A stretch of DNA of 46,999 nt from Bartonella fuyuanensis (lineage in GTDB: Bacteria; Pseudomonadota; Alphaproteobacteria; Rhizobiales; Rhizobiaceae): positions 1 through 46,999 of the forward strand of contig NZ_JACIFE010000012.1 of NCBI RefSeq assembly GCF_014197255.1, given 5' to 3'. The translations under genes were made by a program, and so were the position numbers. The notes beneath the pieces were generated by a model. It did no database searches. It saw nothing but the letters and a program-made list of their open reading frames with translations, and was not told the origin of the DNA. Shown piece by piece: positions 19,273-28,975 of the stretch. How positions within the stretch are numbered: position 1 is the first letter of the stretch; each line of letters begins with the position of its first letter.

Positions 19273-19716
19273 ATGCGATTAACAAAACAAACAAATTATG
19301 CTCTTCGAATGCTCATGTATTGTGCAGATAATCAGGAAACTCTCAGTCGTGTTTCAGAAATTGCTAAAGCATATGCTGTTTCAGAACTTTTTTTATTCAA
19401 AATCCTTCAACCACTTGTTCAGGCAGGTTTTATACAAACAGTACGTGGTCGCAATGGTGGTGTGAAATTAGCTAAACCCGCAGCAGAAATTTCAGTTGCT
19501 GATGTGGTAAAAGTAACAGAAGATAACTTCTCCCTAGCAGAATGTTTCGATCCTGCAGAACCGACTTGCCCATTGATAGATTTTTGTGGTTTAAATACCG
19601 CACTTCAAAAAGCATTACATGCTTTTTTTGAGGTGTTATCAGTGATATCCTTAGCTGACCTACAACGACCACCCTTTCAAAATCATTTTAAAATTAATGA
19701 TAAAATAGTAAACTAA
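19273..19716 (+). CDS. rirA: Iron-responsive Rrf2-family regulator RirA
   Basis: The 147-residue protein matches RirA of Rhizobiales: an N-terminal winged helix (MRLTKQTNYALRMLMYCA, HTH around SEIAKAYAVSELFLFKI, wing VRGRNGGVKLAKP) and three cysteines at 91, 99 and 105. Those positions are the same as in the [4Fe-4S]-binding RirA proteins. RirA represses iron-uptake genes when iron is sufficient, by sensing its cluster. IscR and NsrR are relatives, but the MRLTKQTNYA start and the Cys spacing favour RirA. It is followed after 24 bases by ispDF, so the two are probably co-transcribed. This places an isoprenoid gene, whose pathway enzymes IspG and IspH carry Fe-S clusters, under a shared promoter with an iron regulator. 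Confidence 0.9.
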   Translation: MRLTKQTNYALRMLMYCADNQETLSRVSEIAKAYAVSELFLFKILQPLVQAGFIQTVRGRNGGVKLAKPAAEISVADVVKVTEDNFSLAECFDPAEPTCPLIDFCGLNTALQKALHAFFEVLSVISLADLQRPPFQNHFKINDKIVN

Positions 19717-19740
19717 TATTATAATACAAGGAGATTAGCT

Positions 19741-20931
19741 ATTTCTATTGCAGCAATAATATTAGCCGCTGGACGCGGTAAAAGAGTAGAATCTCCTCAT
19801 AAAATTCCAAAACAATATCAGCTTCTAGGACGAAAGCCGATTATTTATCATACCGTGCAGTGTTTTTTACAGCATCCAGCTATCACAACGATTATCCTCG
19901 TTATTCATCCAGAAGATCGTCAAATCTGTGAAAAAACTATCGCCGACTTTAAAGAGCGCCTTATTATCATTGAAGGAGGCAATACACGTCAAATCTCCAC
20001 CTTACATGGACTTCAAGCGCTCAAAAAATTTAACCTTCAATATGTGCATATTCATGATGGTGCACGCCCCTTTATCGAAAACAAACTCCTTGATAACATT
20101 CATGCCACTGTTACTCCTCAAGAAGGTGTCCTGCCTGTTCTGCCTGTTTCTGATACCCTTAAACGTGTAAATAACCAGTATGTGTTAGAAACAATTCCTC
20201 GTTCCTATCTTTATAGCGCACAAACTCCACAGTGTTTTCCCTTTGAACATATCTTAGCTGCCCATAAACAAGCAAAAAAAGCTTGTAAAGAAGACTTCAC
20301 TGATGATTGTGCAATTGCTGAATGGTTTGGACTCCCTATGCTTACTGTTCCAGGTGATCCTCATAATATAAAAATTACATGGCACGAAGATTTTGATACC
20401 GCCCATTTATATCTACAGAAAAAAATGCAAATGTTTCCCGATATCCGTACTGGTAATGGTTATGATGTTCATTCTTTCGAGAAAGGGGATTTTCTTATAT
20501 TATGTGGTATAAAAATCCCTTTTCATAAAAAATTAAATGGACACTCCGATGCGGATGTCGCTCTGCATGCATTAACAGATGCCCTTCTTGCTACGCAAGG
20601 CGCAGGAGATATTGGTAAATATTTTCCTCCCTCTGAACCTCAATGGAAAAATGTATCATCAGAAATTTTTCTACGTCATGCTCTTGGTATTCTAAAACAA
20701 GCAGATGCTCGTATTACCAATGTTGATATTACAATTATCGCTGAAAAGCCTAAAATTGGTCCTTATCGTCATGCCATGATAGAAAATCTTATGGCAATCC
20801 TTGCAATTACACCTGATAGAATTTCTATCAAAGCAACAACAAATGAAAAGCTTGGATTTATTGGTCGTGGTGAAGGAATTGCTGCTCTTGCAACAGCAAG
20901 CGTTTTTTATCCAGGAAAAATTCCCCAATGA
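19741..20931 (+). CDS. ispDF: Bifunctional IspD/IspF (MEP pathway) with apparent ATT start
   Basis: This 396-residue fusion carries the cytidylyltransferase IspD (about 1-225) and the cyclodiphosphate synthase IspF (about 235-396). It performs steps three and five of the MEP isoprenoid pathway, as in many alphaproteobacteria. IspD motifs are AAIILAAGRGKR with PKQ at the N-terminus, HDGARPF and GGNTRQIST. IspF has the metal ligands Asp242 and His244 in GYDVHSF, and HSDADV. The nucleotide-binding loop lies upstream of the first usual start codon (GTG at 19855), so that start cannot be right. Upstream in frame there is no ATG, GTG or TTG before the TAA at 19714. A strong AAGGAGA (19728-19734) stands six bases before ATT at 19741, which aligns with the family's initial Met. 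ATT is therefore the likely start. Its stop overlaps the ATG of the decayed pncC. Confidence 0.9.
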   Translation: MSIAAIILAAGRGKRVESPHKIPKQYQLLGRKPIIYHTVQCFLQHPAITTIILVIHPEDRQICEKTIADFKERLIIIEGGNTRQISTLHGLQALKKFNLQYVHIHDGARPFIENKLLDNIHATVTPQEGVLPVLPVSDTLKRVNNQYVLETIPRSYLYSAQTPQCFPFEHILAAHKQAKKACKEDFTDDCAIAEWFGLPMLTVPGDPHNIKITWHEDFDTAHLYLQKKMQMFPDIRTGNGYDVHSFEKGDFLILCGIKIPFHKKLNGHSDADVALHALTDALLATQGAGDIGKYFPPSEPQWKNVSSEIFLRHALGILKQADARITNVDITIIAEKPKIGPYRHAMIENLMAILAITPDRISIKATTNEKLGFIGRGEGIAALATASVFYPGKIPQ

Positions 20932-21400
20932 TATACTTTTTATAAAAAACAGGCACGTGAAATTTTTAATGCCTGTTGCCAAAAAGGTTTACTGTTAACA
21001 ACTGTAGAGTCTTGTACAGGAGGTTTCATTGCTGCAAACTTCACAAATATTGCAAAATCATTAGTTGTTCTCAATTGTGGATTTGTTGTTTATTCAAATA
21101 AATTTAAAACACACCTTGTTGACGTATGTGTTAAACTTATAAAAACCTATGGTGCCGTTTCAAAAGAAATTGCTCTTGCAATGGTTGAAGGAAGATGAAA
21201 ACATTCAGAAGCTGACATCGCAATTTCTGTAACAAGGGTTGCAGGTTCAAGAAGTACAAGTCTTAACAAACCTCTAGAACTTGTGTATTGCGTAGTTGCT
21301 TCCAAAAATCACTCCCCCTGCACAAAAAAATGCGCTAATGAAAGACCTGAAGATCTTAAGGTTATCTCATTTCAATCTTGTTTATTTCAGTCCTGTTTAT
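20928..21400 (+). pseudogene. pncC: Decayed pncC / CinA C-terminal domain (nicotinamide-nucleotide amidase)
   Basis: After an ATG (20928) that overlaps the ispDF stop as ATGA, the frame ends within six codons at TAA. In the +1 frame the CinA C-terminal domain is recognisable: AREIFNACCQKGLLL, TVESCTGGFIAANFTNIA (active-site Ser of ESCTGG), VVYSNKFKT, TYGAVSKEIALAMVEGR, a TGA at 21196-21198, then KHSEADIAISVT.VAGS and KPLELVYCVVA. The frameshift and the internal stop make it a pseudogene. The family deamidates NMN to NaMN in pyridine nucleotide salvage. Its position directly after ispDF matches Rhizobiales gene order. The 3' boundary is approximate. Confidence 0.85.
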
Positions 21401-21923
21401 GTTGAATTAATTAAATTTATTCACTTGCACATCACAAGCAAGGCAAGCTGTATAAAATAAAAATTACTAAAGAAAGAAACACTTATACCTTTCTCAAGTG
21501 CTAAAACGTGTCGCAACATCTGAGAGATAGAAAATAAATAATGCAAAAACATACTTTTTTGTAAATGCAAAGATGTGGTGCACAATGGGTTTTACATACT
21601 TTTACGACCGACCTTACTATTTATTTATAAATGCTATCAGAAAATGAGTATAACGCATGCTGAGAGATGTTCTTTTTAAACAATAACATGTATAACTAAG
21701 CATATTCTGTTTAAAACGTTTTATTTAAAGGATATGACCCTATGAAAAAAAGAGGGAAACAAAATTATGAAGTTATGCAGCATCTTCATCATTTAAAATG
21801 ATATTTCTATATACTTTTGAAAACCAAAAAGCTAAATTTAAGACAAATAGTAAAGATGAAAATCAGTTTTCACCTTCATGCTTTTATAAACAATATGTAT
21901 TGTTAAAAAAATAACAGAATAGA
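21401..21923. other. Intergenic region, nothing recognised
   Basis: This 520-base AT-rich stretch lies between the end of the pncC remnant and the convergent COQ10-like gene. No open frame, RNA or repeat stands out. The first part may contain eroded 3' coding sequence of pncC. Confidence 0.5.
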
Positions 21924-22385
21924 TTATATTGCCATTGATCCATAAATCTGATGCGCACGCTTCTCAAAAGCGTCGGTGAATCTACTAAACGCAATATCAA
22001 ACATTGAGCCCATCACGCGCCCAAGTATCTTACTTTTAAATTCGTAATTAATAAAAAATTCTATATTACATGCATTCGTATTTTCAATATTATAAAATGA
22101 CCAGCGATTTTCAAGATATTTAAATGGACCATTAATATATTTAACCTCTATCAAACTTTTTTTCGGCTGAAGAAAAACTTGAGTTGTAAAAGTTTCTCGA
22201 ATAACTTTATAACCAACTGTCATATCCGCAATAAGCAATGTCTTTTCATCACATTCTTTGCGAGAACGTACTATTAAAGCCTCACACATTGGTAAAAACT
22301 CAGGATAATGTTCAACATCTGACACAAGATCAAACATCTGACGAGCACTATGGGCAACTTGCCGATGTGTTGAAAAAGCTGGCAT
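21924..22385 (-). CDS. RatA / COQ10-like START-domain (SRPBCC) protein
   Basis: The 153-residue protein belongs to the Coq10/RatA group of the START-like fold. It starts with the family signature MPAFSTHRQVAHSARQMFDLVSDVEHYPEFLPMC and contains the conserved beta-sheet blocks VGYKVIRETFTTQV and GPFKYLENRW. Members bind ubiquinone and support respiratory electron transfer (Coq10). The E. coli relative RatA inhibits 70S ribosome formation when overproduced. In alphaproteobacteria the ubiquinone-binding role is the more common suggestion. The gene begins two bases after lipA, so the two are co-transcribed, which fits a mitochondrial-type metabolic role. There is no signal peptide, so it is cytoplasmic or peripheral to the membrane. 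Confidence 0.85.
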   Translation of the reverse strand: MPAFSTHRQVAHSARQMFDLVSDVEHYPEFLPMCEALIVRSRKECDEKTLLIADMTVGYKVIRETFTTQVFLQPKKSLIEVKYINGPFKYLENRWSFYNIENTNACNIEFFINYEFKSKILGRVMGSMFDIAFSRFTDAFEKRAHQIYGSMAI

Positions 22386-22387
22386 AA

Positions 22388-23350
22388 TTATCTCTGTAAG
22401 GCAAATTTTTCATCACGTGCTTTTTGCAAAATAGCAAAATCATCGCCTGCATGATGAGATGAACGCGTCAGAGGATTGGAAGCCATATGTAAAAATCCTT
22501 TTACTTTGCCAATTTTAGCAAAAGATTCAAACTCTTCAGGAGGCACAAAACGAACAACCGGATGATGTTTTCGCGTAGGCTGCAAATATTGTCCAATTGT
22601 CATAAAGTCAACATCAGCAGAGCGCAAATCATCCATCAATTGCAGAATTTCATTTCGCTCCTCACCAAGGCCAACCATAATTCCCGATTTTGTAAAAATT
22701 GTTGGATCAAGTTCCTTAACGCGTTGTAATAAACGAATTGAATGAAAATAACGCGCTCCTGGACGAACCTTCAAATATTTAGAAGGAACTGTTTCTAAGT
22801 TATGATTAAAAACATCAGGCTTAGCAGCAACAATAACTTCTAAAGCACCATCCTTCTGACGAAAATCAGGTGTAAGAACTTCAATTGTTGTTCTAGGAAT
22901 TTTTTGACGAATCGCATAAATAACTTTTGCGAAATGTTCAGCACCACCATCAACAAGATCATCACGATCAACAGATGTAATGACAACATGTTTTAATTCC
23001 ATTCGTGCAACAGCATCAGCTACACGTTCTGGCTCGTTATCATCAACAGCAAGCGGAATGCCTGTTGCAACGTTACAAAAAGCGCAAGCACGCGTACATA
23101 TTTCACCCAAAATCATAAAGCTGGCATGACGCTGACTCCAACATTCACCAATATTAGGGCAACCTGCTTCTTCGCATACAGTCACTAACTTATGCGTACG
23201 TACAATACCATGTGTTTCCTTATAAATTGGTGATGTTGGCGCTTTCACACGAATCCAAGCAGGTTTTTTTTGAACGCTCGTATCCGGACGATGTGCCTTT
23301 TCAGGATGACGCAAACGCCTATTCGTAACTCTATCAACAACCGTAACCAT
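22388..23350 (-). CDS. lipA: Lipoyl synthase
   Basis: LipA is a radical-SAM enzyme that inserts two sulphur atoms into octanoyl groups to make lipoate on E2 and H-protein domains. The 320-residue sequence has the auxiliary cluster cysteines 59, 64 and 70 ([12 protein letters not shown]), the radical-SAM cysteines 85, 89 and 92 (CTRACAFC), and the C-terminal RSSHHAG serine motif that completes the auxiliary cluster ligands. It lies 73 bases downstream of lpd and shares a transcript direction with pdhA-pdhB-pdhC-lpd. This places the cofactor maker beside its main client: the PDH complex here carries lipoyl domains on both PdhB and PdhC. LipB is not in the window. Confidence 0.98.
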   Translation of the reverse strand: MVTVVDRVTNRRLRHPEKAHRPDTSVQKKPAWIRVKAPTSPIYKETHGIVRTHKLVTVCEEAGCPNIGECWSQRHASFMILGEICTRACAFCNVATGIPLAVDDNEPERVADAVARMELKHVVITSVDRDDLVDGGAEHFAKVIYAIRQKIPRTTIEVLTPDFRQKDGALEVIVAAKPDVFNHNLETVPSKYLKVRPGARYFHSIRLLQRVKELDPTIFTKSGIMVGLGEERNEILQLMDDLRSADVDFMTIGQYLQPTRKHHPVVRFVPPEEFESFAKIGKVKGFLHMASNPLTRSSHHAGDDFAILQKARDEKFALQR

Positions 23351-23423
23351 TTAAGCTTTTGCCTTATAAATACGAATCTGAAGCAGCAATGAAAAATATT
23401 TGTTCTTTCATACAATCCAATCA

Positions 23424-24884
23424 TCAAGCGTTTAAAACTTGATCATAAGCATCCAATACACTTTCTTTCATCATTTCCGATAAAGTCGGATGTGGAAAGA
23501 TAGTATGCATTAATTCTTCCTCTGTTGTTTCAAGATTCATAGCAATAACAAATCCCTGGATCAATTCTGTTACCTCAGCCCCCACCATATGAGCCCCAAG
23601 AAGCTGTCCTGTTTTTTTATCAAAAACTGTTTTTACTAATCCTTGATCTTCACCTAAAGCAATCGCCTTGCCATTCGCAGAAAAAGAATAACGACCAATA
23701 CGTACATCATAACCTGCTTCTTTTGCTGTAACTTCTGAAAGTCCTACAGAAGCAACTTGCGGTGTGCAATAAGTGCATCCTGGAATTTTTTTCTTATCAA
23801 GCGGATGAGCACTCTTTAAACCAGCAAGATGTTCAATACATATTACGCCTTCTTCTTCTGCTTTATGGGCCAACATAGGAGGACCTGCTACATCACCGAT
23901 AGCATAAATACCTGCAACACCTGTCCAACCCCACTCATCGGTTATAATGCACCCACGATCGGTCTTTATTCCCAAAGCTTCTAATCCAAGATTCTCAATA
24001 TTACCCTGTACTCCCACAGCGGAGATTAAACGGTCAATAGTCATTGACTCTATTTTACCTTGAATATCAATATGTACGGTTACAGAATCGGAAGATTTTT
24101 CAACTTTTGTTACTTTTGCTTGACGAAGAATACGTAAACCTTTTTTCTCTAACTGTTTACAAGCAAATATTGAAATTTCAAGATCTTCAGCGGGCATAAT
24201 GTGGGGCATTATTTCAACAACAGTTACCTCAGCTCCCATGGCATGATAAAAAGAAGCAAATTCAATGCCTATAGCTCCAGACCCTATGACCAAAAGCGAT
24301 TTTGGTATTGCTGTCGGTACCATAGCTTCAAAATAAGTCCAGATGAGTTTTCCATCTGGCTCAATACCAGGAAGGATACGAGGACGTGCACCCGTTGCAA
24401 TAACGATATGCTTTGCTTGATAAAGCCCCTCCGCTAATGTTCCCTTAGGGATTGGATTTTGCGGTCGCATAACCGGTTTTGAAGATGAAGAAACTACAAT
24501 TTCCGCAGGATGGCTTCCCTTTGCTTCTTTAGTAAGCCTTGCTTCACCCCAGATAATGTCAATTTTGTTTTTTTTCATTAAAAAACCAACACCAGCATTT
24601 AAACGCGCTGAAACGCCGCGTGAACGTGCTACAACATCTTTGATGTTTACTTCAATTGAACCATTAATTTTTAATCCATAATCTTTTGCATGTTCAGCAA
24701 AATATTTCATTTCCGCAGAGCGTAAAAGAGCTTTTGTTGGAATGCATCCCCAATTTAAACAAATCCCTCCCAAATGCTCACGTTCAACAATCGCAGTTTT
24801 AAAACCACATTGTGCTGCACGAATTGCGGTTACATATCCGCCTGGACCTGATCCAATCACAATTACATCATAAAGATTTGCCAC
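23424..24884 (-). CDS. lpd: Dihydrolipoyl dehydrogenase (E3)
   Basis: The 486-residue flavoprotein reoxidises dihydrolipoamide of the PDH complex, passing electrons to NAD+. It has the FAD site GSGPGGYVTAIRAAQ near the N-terminus, the redox disulphide in GGICLNWGCIPTKALL, the NAD site GSGAIGIEFASF, the second FAD motif IYAIGDVAG and the catalytic His-Glu region FPHPTLSE near the C-terminus. It follows pdhC after 221 bases, so it may have its own promoter but belongs to the PDH cluster. The copy next to pdh genes is usually the PDH-specific E3; a second lpd beside the 2-oxoglutarate dehydrogenase genes would be normal elsewhere in the genome. Confidence 0.97.
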   Translation of the reverse strand: MANLYDVIVIGSGPGGYVTAIRAAQCGFKTAIVEREHLGGICLNWGCIPTKALLRSAEMKYFAEHAKDYGLKINGSIEVNIKDVVARSRGVSARLNAGVGFLMKKNKIDIIWGEARLTKEAKGSHPAEIVVSSSSKPVMRPQNPIPKGTLAEGLYQAKHIVIATGARPRILPGIEPDGKLIWTYFEAMVPTAIPKSLLVIGSGAIGIEFASFYHAMGAEVTVVEIMPHIMPAEDLEISIFACKQLEKKGLRILRQAKVTKVEKSSDSVTVHIDIQGKIESMTIDRLISAVGVQGNIENLGLEALGIKTDRGCIITDEWGWTGVAGIYAIGDVAGPPMLAHKAEEEGVICIEHLAGLKSAHPLDKKKIPGCTYCTPQVASVGLSEVTAKEAGYDVRIGRYSFSANGKAIALGEDQGLVKTVFDKKTGQLLGAHMVGAEVTELIQGFVIAMNLETTEEELMHTIFPHPTLSEMMKESVLDAYDQVLNA

Positions 24885-25105
24885 AGTAATTCCTCCATGG
24901 ATATATATAAAATGGATATGTACTTTTTGAACTTAAAATTAAAAATCAACATGACAAAATTATCTTACTTCTTTACTCTAAGCTTTACATAAATGCTTTA
25001 GCCAAACTAGAAACAGCAATAACATTGCCCTCCAAACTCTTTGAATTTATTTGTACTCTCTCACCACACACTCTCTCAATTTACATGAAGAGCTGTAGGA
25101 ATAAT

Positions 25106-26425
25106 TCAAACCAACATTGTGAATGGATTTTCAATCATCTTCTTAAAAGTCCGTGCAAGCTCCGCTGCTAAAGCGCCATCGACAGCACGATGATCAGCAG
25201 AAAGTGTAACCGACATAACTGTTGCAACGGTTAATGTACCATTTTTAACAATAGCGCGCTGTTCCCCCACACCAATCGCAAAAATCGTTGCATGCGGTGG
25301 ATTAAGGATAGCAGAAAAACTTTTCACACCATACATCCCCATATTTGATACAGCTGTTGTTCCACCTTGATATTCTTCCATTTTTAACTTGCGCTCACGC
25401 GCACGCTTTGCAAAATCCTTCATCTCTTTGGAAATAAGCGACAACGGCTTTTCCTCTGCATGGCGAATAATCGGTGTAATTAATCCATTAGGAAGAGAAA
25501 CAGCAACACCAACATCGCAATGTTTATGATGAAGCATTCCACCTTCAAGCCAAGAAACATTCGCATCAGGCACTGCTTTCAAAGAAAGTGCAACAGCTTT
25601 GATTACCATATCATTAACAGAAAGCTTATAAGTAGGCTTTTCTTCTTCCTGCATCTTAACCATTGGCGCAACAGCATTCAGTTGTGTCCGCAACGCTAAT
25701 AGCGCGTCAAGTTCACAATCTACTGTTATATAGAAATGCGGAACTCTTTGTTTTGATTCCACTAAACGTGTTGCAATTGTTTTACGCATATTATTATGGG
25801 GCGTGAAAACATATTCATCCTCTTTGAAAAGTTTCAATATCTGTTTATCAGAAGCCTCTGCGACTAAAGAAGTCTCAGAAATATCACTGCTCATAGCTTT
25901 TTCTACATCGCGCTTGATAATACGTCCGTGCGGACCACTTCCAGCAATAAGGGATAAATCAAGGCCTGCCTGAGATGCTAACCTCCGTGCTAAGGGAGAA
26001 GCAAAACGACGAGATCTTCTTTTATCTTGCTGTATTAATTGTTGAGATGATGATTCGTGAGATATTTTTGAATCCTTTGAGTCCATCTGCATTAGAGAAT
26101 CTGGCTGTTTTACACCCTCTGATTCTTGAATTGTAGAAGAAGAGGTTTCTTCTACAACTTTTGCAGCTTTAGCTAAATCTTCACCTTCCTCTGCTAAAAC
26201 AACAATCAAAGCATTTACCTTAACGCCCTGTGTTCCAGCAGGAACAACAATTCTAGCAACCGTACCTTCATCAACGGCCTCAACTTCCATCGTCGCTTTA
26301 TCCGTCTCAATTTCAGCAATAACATCACCAGAGAAAACCTTATCTCCCTCCTTAATATTCCACTTTGTTAAATTTCCCTCTTCCATCGTAGGGGAAAGCG
26401 CTGGCATTGTAATTTTAATGGGCAT
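25106..26425 (-). CDS. pdhC: Pyruvate dehydrogenase complex E2, dihydrolipoyllysine acetyltransferase
   Basis: This 439-residue E2 has one N-terminal lipoyl domain with the modified Lys in [12 protein letters not shown] flexible Ser/Gln-rich linker follows (about 90-140), then the peripheral subunit-binding domain (FASPLARRLASQAGLDLSLIAG) and the catalytic acyltransferase core ending in SADHRAVDGALAAE, with the HxxxDG active site. It transfers acetyl groups to CoA and forms the core of the complex. The frame can be extended five codons to an ATG overlapping the pdhB stop, but the ATG at 26425 gives the family start [14 protein letters not shown] and has AAGGAA ahead of it. pdhB ends 14 bases upstream. 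One lipoyl domain here and one on PdhB is the alphaproteobacterial pattern. Confidence 0.97.
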   Translation of the reverse strand: MPIKITMPALSPTMEEGNLTKWNIKEGDKVFSGDVIAEIETDKATMEVEAVDEGTVARIVVPAGTQGVKVNALIVVLAEEGEDLAKAAKVVEETSSSTIQESEGVKQPDSLMQMDSKDSKISHESSSQQLIQQDKRRSRRFASPLARRLASQAGLDLSLIAGSGPHGRIIKRDVEKAMSSDISETSLVAEASDKQILKLFKEDEYVFTPHNNMRKTIATRLVESKQRVPHFYITVDCELDALLALRTQLNAVAPMVKMQEEEKPTYKLSVNDMVIKAVALSLKAVPDANVSWLEGGMLHHKHCDVGVAVSLPNGLITPIIRHAEEKPLSLISKEMKDFAKRARERKLKMEEYQGGTTAVSNMGMYGVKSFSAILNPPHATIFAIGVGEQRAIVKNGTLTVATVMSVTLSADHRAVDGALAAELARTFKKMIENPFTMLV

Positions 26426-26439
26426 TGTGCTTTCCTTCA

Positions 26440-27804
26440 TTATGCTCTATACATCACAGCCTTAACGGCTTCAACAACTTCAGTTGTATTAGGCAAAGCT
26501 AACTTCTCAAGATTAGCTGCATAAGGCATCGGAACATCTTTTCCAGAAATCGTAGCAATTGGCGCATCAAGATAATCAAAAGCCTGCTGCATAACTCGTG
26601 TTGCTATTTCAGTTCCTACAGATGACTGAGGAAACCCTTCTTCAATTGTTAACAAACGACCTGTTTTTTTAACTGAAGAAAGAATTGTTGAAAGATCCAT
26701 CGGACGAATGGTTCGCAAATCTATCAATTCAACATCAATACCAAGTTTTTCAATTTCTGGTAACGCTTGAACAGCATAATACATTCCAATTCCACATGCA
26801 ACAATCGTCACATCCTGTCCAGACTTATGAATACGCGCCTTACCAATAGGCAAAACAAAATCTTCGAGTTGAGGAACATTAAATTGATGCCCATACAAAA
26901 TCTCATTTTCAAGGAAAATAACAGGATTATCATCACGTATAGCAGCTTTCAACAAACCTTTTGCATCTGCAGCACTATAAGGCATGACAACTTTCAAACC
27001 TGGCACATGACTATACCATGCGGCATAACATTGAGAATGTTGAGCACCAACACGGGCAGCTGCGCCATTGGGACCACGGAAAACCACAGGAACAGTCATT
27101 TGCCCACCAGACATATACCGTGTTTTTGCTGCTGAGTTAATAATTTGATCCATCGCCTGCATCGCAAAATTAAATGTCATAAATTCAACAATAGGACGTA
27201 ATCCTCCAAAAGCAGCACCAACAGCCATCCCAGCAAAACCATGCTCTGTAATTGGGGTATCAATAACTCGGCGTTCCCCGAATTCTTCCAACAAACCTTG
27301 ACTAACTTTATAGGCACCTTGATATTGCGCAACTTCTTCCCCCATGAGAAAAACCTTTTGATCACGTCGCATTTCTTCAGCCAAAGCCTGATTAAGCGCT
27401 TCACGCACTGTCATCGTAACCATCTGTGTTCCAGCCGGAATATCAAAATCAGGAAACGTATCAAGAATAGGAGACTGCGGAACTGACAAAGAAAGAGAGA
27501 AAGAAGATTCTTTAGGTCCTTGTGCTGTAGCGGTAGGTTGAGAAATATCCTCAGCGCTCTCACTTTCTTCTAACAAAACCGCAATAACAGTGTTAACCTT
27601 TACACCTTCAGAACCTTCAGGCACAAAAATTTTACCAAGAGTGCCTTCATCAATAGCCTCTACTTCCATTGTGGCTTTATCCGTTTCAATTTCAGCAATA
27701 ACATCGCCAGAACTAACCTTATCGCCTTCTTTCTTAAGCCATTTAGACAGTTTACCTTCTTCCATAGTTGGTGAAAGCGCCGGCATCAAAATATCAATAG
27801 ACAT
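26440..27804 (-). CDS. pdhB: Pyruvate dehydrogenase E1 beta subunit with N-terminal lipoyl domain
   Basis: The 454-residue protein fuses a lipoyl domain (first 80 residues, Lys in [11 protein letters not shown]) by a Ser/Pro linker to the E1 beta transketolase-like domain. That domain starts around [16 protein letters not shown] and includes [18 protein letters not shown], the TPP-binding face around [10 protein letters not shown] and the C-terminal transketolase fold. With PdhA it decarboxylates pyruvate. The lipoyl extension on E1 beta is typical of alphaproteobacteria and absent from most other bacteria. A GTG at 27819 gives a longer frame, but AAGGAG lies just before the ATG at 27804, which starts [14 protein letters not shown], so that start is used. 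It lies 16 bases after pdhA and 14 before pdhC. Confidence 0.97.
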   Translation of the reverse strand: MSIDILMPALSPTMEEGKLSKWLKKEGDKVSSGDVIAEIETDKATMEVEAIDEGTLGKIFVPEGSEGVKVNTVIAVLLEESESAEDISQPTATAQGPKESSFSLSLSVPQSPILDTFPDFDIPAGTQMVTMTVREALNQALAEEMRRDQKVFLMGEEVAQYQGAYKVSQGLLEEFGERRVIDTPITEHGFAGMAVGAAFGGLRPIVEFMTFNFAMQAMDQIINSAAKTRYMSGGQMTVPVVFRGPNGAAARVGAQHSQCYAAWYSHVPGLKVVMPYSAADAKGLLKAAIRDDNPVIFLENEILYGHQFNVPQLEDFVLPIGKARIHKSGQDVTIVACGIGMYYAVQALPEIEKLGIDVELIDLRTIRPMDLSTILSSVKKTGRLLTIEEGFPQSSVGTEIATRVMQQAFDYLDAPIATISGKDVPMPYAANLEKLALPNTTEVVEAVKAVMYRA

Positions 27805-27820
27805 ACTAGCTCCCTTCACA

Positions 27821-28861
27821 TCAAACTAAAATATCAGTATAGAGCTCAGAAGCATCTGGCTCTTGATCACTTTGTGCAAAATCTGCTGCATCAGCAATAA
27901 TTGCACGAACTTCTTTTTCAATAGACTTCAAATCGTCTTCACTCGCCCAATTTTGTCTAAGAATCCGACTTTTTACTTGATCAATCGGATCGCATTCCTC
28001 TCTTATTTTTTGAACTTCTTCCTTTGAACGATATTTTGCTGGATCAGACATAGAATGACCACGATAGCGATAGGTCTGCATATCAAGAATGATTGGTCCC
28101 TTACCCGAACGTGACCAAGAAATTGCTTCATCAGCAGCTCCTTTTACTGCTCGAACATCCATACCGTTAACAATAAGACCTGGAATTTCAAAAGAAAGAC
28201 CACGTCGGGAAAAATCAGTCTCTGCAGACGCACGTGGAACTGATGTTCCCATAGCATACTGATTATTTTCAATAATATAAACAACTGGAAGCTTCCAAAG
28301 TGAAGCCATATTAAAACTTTCGTAAACCTGCCCCTGATTTGCAGCACCATCACCAAAATAAACCAGAGTCACATTATCTTTACCAAGATATTGATTCGAA
28401 AATGCCAAACCTGAACCAATCGGAACCTGTGCACCAACAATACCATGTCCTCCATAAAAATTCTTTTCTTTAGAGAACATATGCATCGAACCACCTTTCC
28501 CTTTGGAAAAGCCACCTTGACGCCCCATTAATTCTGCCATAACACCACGCGGACTCATCCCAACTGCTAACATATGGCCATGATCACGATAAGACGTAAT
28601 AACCTGATCACCTTCTTTTGCTGCCTTTAATGTTCCTACAACGACAGCTTCCTGGCCAATATAAAGATGACAAAATCCCCCAATCAGCCCCATACCATAA
28701 AGTTGTCCTGCTTTTTCTTCAAAACGACGAATTAAAAGCATTTCACGATAGGCAATAATTTCTTCCTCTTTTGTAAAATCTGCTATTAGTGCTTTCTTTG
28801 TGGTGCTGGATAATGCAGTGCACACCACCGACGCAGAATTTTTTTTAAGTCGTTCTGCCAT
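27821..28861 (-). CDS. pdhA: Pyruvate dehydrogenase E1 alpha subunit
   Basis: The 346-residue E1 alpha protein has the thiamine diphosphate motif [17 protein letters not shown] with the closing N. It also has the loop [14 protein letters not shown] that corresponds to the phosphorylated region of the mitochondrial enzyme, and an early helix [21 protein letters not shown]. It forms a heterotetramer with PdhB and feeds acetyl groups to E2. It is the first gene of the pdhA-pdhB-pdhC-lpd-lipA series. A GGGAG precedes the ATG. The N-terminal 35 residues are less conserved and Ser/Thr-rich. Confidence 0.97.
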   Translation of the reverse strand: MAERLKKNSASVVCTALSSTTKKALIADFTKEEEIIAYREMLLIRRFEEKAGQLYGMGLIGGFCHLYIGQEAVVVGTLKAAKEGDQVITSYRDHGHMLAVGMSPRGVMAELMGRQGGFSKGKGGSMHMFSKEKNFYGGHGIVGAQVPIGSGLAFSNQYLGKDNVTLVYFGDGAANQGQVYESFNMASLWKLPVVYIIENNQYAMGTSVPRASAETDFSRRGLSFEIPGLIVNGMDVRAVKGAADEAISWSRSGKGPIILDMQTYRYRGHSMSDPAKYRSKEEVQKIREECDPIDQVKSRILRQNWASEDDLKSIEKEVRAIIADAADFAQSDQEPDASELYTDILV

Positions 28862-28975
28862 ATTAAACTCCCTTTTATGATTGTCTAGGAATAACCTTTA
28901 CGAACAAAAGTTACAAGCCTTAACAATCAGCTTAAACAATATCATAGGTAATTGTTGTTTAAATTAAGCGATTTC

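Noticed and set aside
24885-25105. Gap between pdhC and lpd as a remnant of a lost gene
   Set aside because: I could not match any piece of it to a family; it may simply be a promoter region.
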